In this document: positions 5,366 to 5,682 of the stretch, in pieces
Layout: every line of letters begins with the position of its first letter
Numbering within the stretch: the first letter of the stretch is position 1
Assembly (NCBI GenBank): GCA_035470525.1
Contig: DATIQT010000129.1
Span: forward strand, 1-5,682
Direction: 5' to 3'
Origin: CALXSC01 sp035470525
GTDB taxonomy: Bacteria; Pseudomonadota; Alphaproteobacteria; Rickettsiales; UBA1997
Length of the DNA stretch: 5,682 bases
The notes under the pieces: generated by a model
The model's input: only the letters and a program-made list of their open reading frames with translations
What the model was told of the DNA's origin: nothing
Database searches by the model: none
Made by a program: the position numbers and the translations under genes

Positions 5366-5390
5366 GTTGTTTATTATACAACAACTTTTT
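5366..5390 (+). terminator. Weak hairpin followed by a T-run
   Basis: GTTGTT (5366-5371) and AACAAC (5380-5385) form a 6-bp stem with an 8-nt loop, followed at once by TTTTT (5386-5390). The stem has only two GC pairs, so termination would be poor. It lies just after the candidate start site near 5350, which would fit an attenuator, but this is speculative. Confidence 0.25.
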
Positions 5391-5434
5391 CAAGAAAAAG
5401 ATTATTAAGGTTATTAATAGTTATGTAGGGGAAT

Positions 5435-5530
5435 ATGAATACCTATAAAAATACGATCAAAATAATAGAATGCTCAATGGTAGACCTTACTATTCTAACA
5501 CTAATAATATGTGGGGGTGTAGTAAGATGA
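5435..5530 (+). CDS. Possible 31-residue hydrophobic small protein
   Basis: An ATG at 5435 opens a 31-codon frame ending at TGA 5528-5530. The N-terminal half is polar (MNTYKNTIKIIECS) and the C-terminal half hydrophobic (MVDLTILTLIICGGVV), ending in Arg. AGGGG (5427-5431) lies only 3 nt before the ATG, closer than usual. A candidate promoter lies about 85 nt upstream. It could be a small membrane peptide, a leader peptide, a fragment of a decayed gene or a chance frame. No family is recognised. Confidence 0.25.
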   Translation: MNTYKNTIKIIECSMVDLTILTLIICGGVVR

Positions 5531-5682
5531 AGACTTAAAATGATTAATGGCTATAAATAAATTAGTTTAAAAAATTAGATTTTAAGTAAGGTTAGCCCGC
5601 AAAATAATAGATATATAAGAAGCTACACCTCAAAAATACTAAATAACAAAAAACTAAGTGTGAATTATTAAAGTTAATAAAT

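Larger units (their letters stand above)
5247..5682. other. Largely non-coding right-hand region
   Basis: These 436 nt upstream of the LysR gene hold no long reading frame on either strand. Visible elements are the dyad at 5265-5291, a rightward promoter candidate at 5315-5343, a weak hairpin with a T-run at 5366-5390, a 31-codon ORF at 5435-5530 and several separated complementary segments between 5484 and 5631. I recognise no tRNA, rRNA, known small RNA, insertion sequence end or CRISPR repeat. It could be a small-RNA locus, a leader, or decayed genes. Confidence 0.5.

Noticed and set aside
5358..5380. Promoter from TTGACA (5358-5363) to TATACA (5375-5380)
   Set aside because: The spacer is only 11 nt, far too short for sigma70.
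1..5682. CRISPR array, tRNA or rRNA genes, insertion sequence ends
   Set aside because: No regularly spaced repeats, cloverleaf-type segments, ribosomal RNA signatures or transposase-flanking terminal inverted repeats were seen on either strand.

Overview
This is an AT-rich bacterial window using the standard code (TGG for Trp, ordinary TAA/TAG stops). The base composition, the phage-type small gene at the left edge and the compact overlapping genes fit a low-GC proteobacterium, possibly a host-associated alphaproteobacterium (Rickettsiales/Holosporales type) or a low-GC gammaproteobacterium. That placement is inference and is weak.

Left module (1-1265, minus strand). A complete solitary DNA cytosine-5 methyltransferase is followed, in the same direction, by the 5' part of a small phage-associated gene that runs off the window. 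No restriction endonuclease is visible, so this looks like a prophage or mobile-element remnant carrying an orphan methylase. A 374-bp divergent spacer (1266-1639) follows. It holds a good sigma70-type promoter (TTGAAA-17-TATACT) embedded in several nested inverted repeats.

Central module (1640-4295, plus strand). Four tightly packed genes form an apparent operon: a NUDIX hydrolase, a GTP cyclohydrolase I (FolE) homologue, a MoaA-like radical SAM enzyme and a small protein that I tentatively match to the AGOG/OGG-fold 8-oxoguanine glycosylases. The gaps are 17 nt, an 8-nt overlap and 1 nt. Every recognisable member belongs to a family that acts on nucleotides, purines, pterins or modified bases. 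FolE turns GTP into 7,8-dihydroneopterin triphosphate, and known NUDIX enzymes dephosphorylate that product. A MoaA-type radical SAM enzyme could rearrange a purine or pterin, and an OGG fold binds a modified guanine. The usual partners for folate (FolB/FolK/FolP), queuosine (QueD/QueE/QueC) and molybdopterin (MoaC and others) are absent. The cassette may therefore make or sense an unusual guanine- or pterin-derived compound. OGG-fold and deazaguanine-type enzymes are known accessories of type IV CBASS defence, so a defence role is possible, but no cyclase or effector is present here. This operon is the main candidate for a novel system.

Right module (4299-5682). A LysR-type regulator lies on the minus strand, convergent to the operon with only 3 nt between the stop codons. 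Upstream of it are a short dyad (TGTGA-N5-TCACA) and about 400 nt of AT-rich, mostly non-coding DNA. That stretch holds a plausible rightward promoter, a weak hairpin with a T-run, a possible 31-codon hydrophobic small ORF and several long-range complementary segments.
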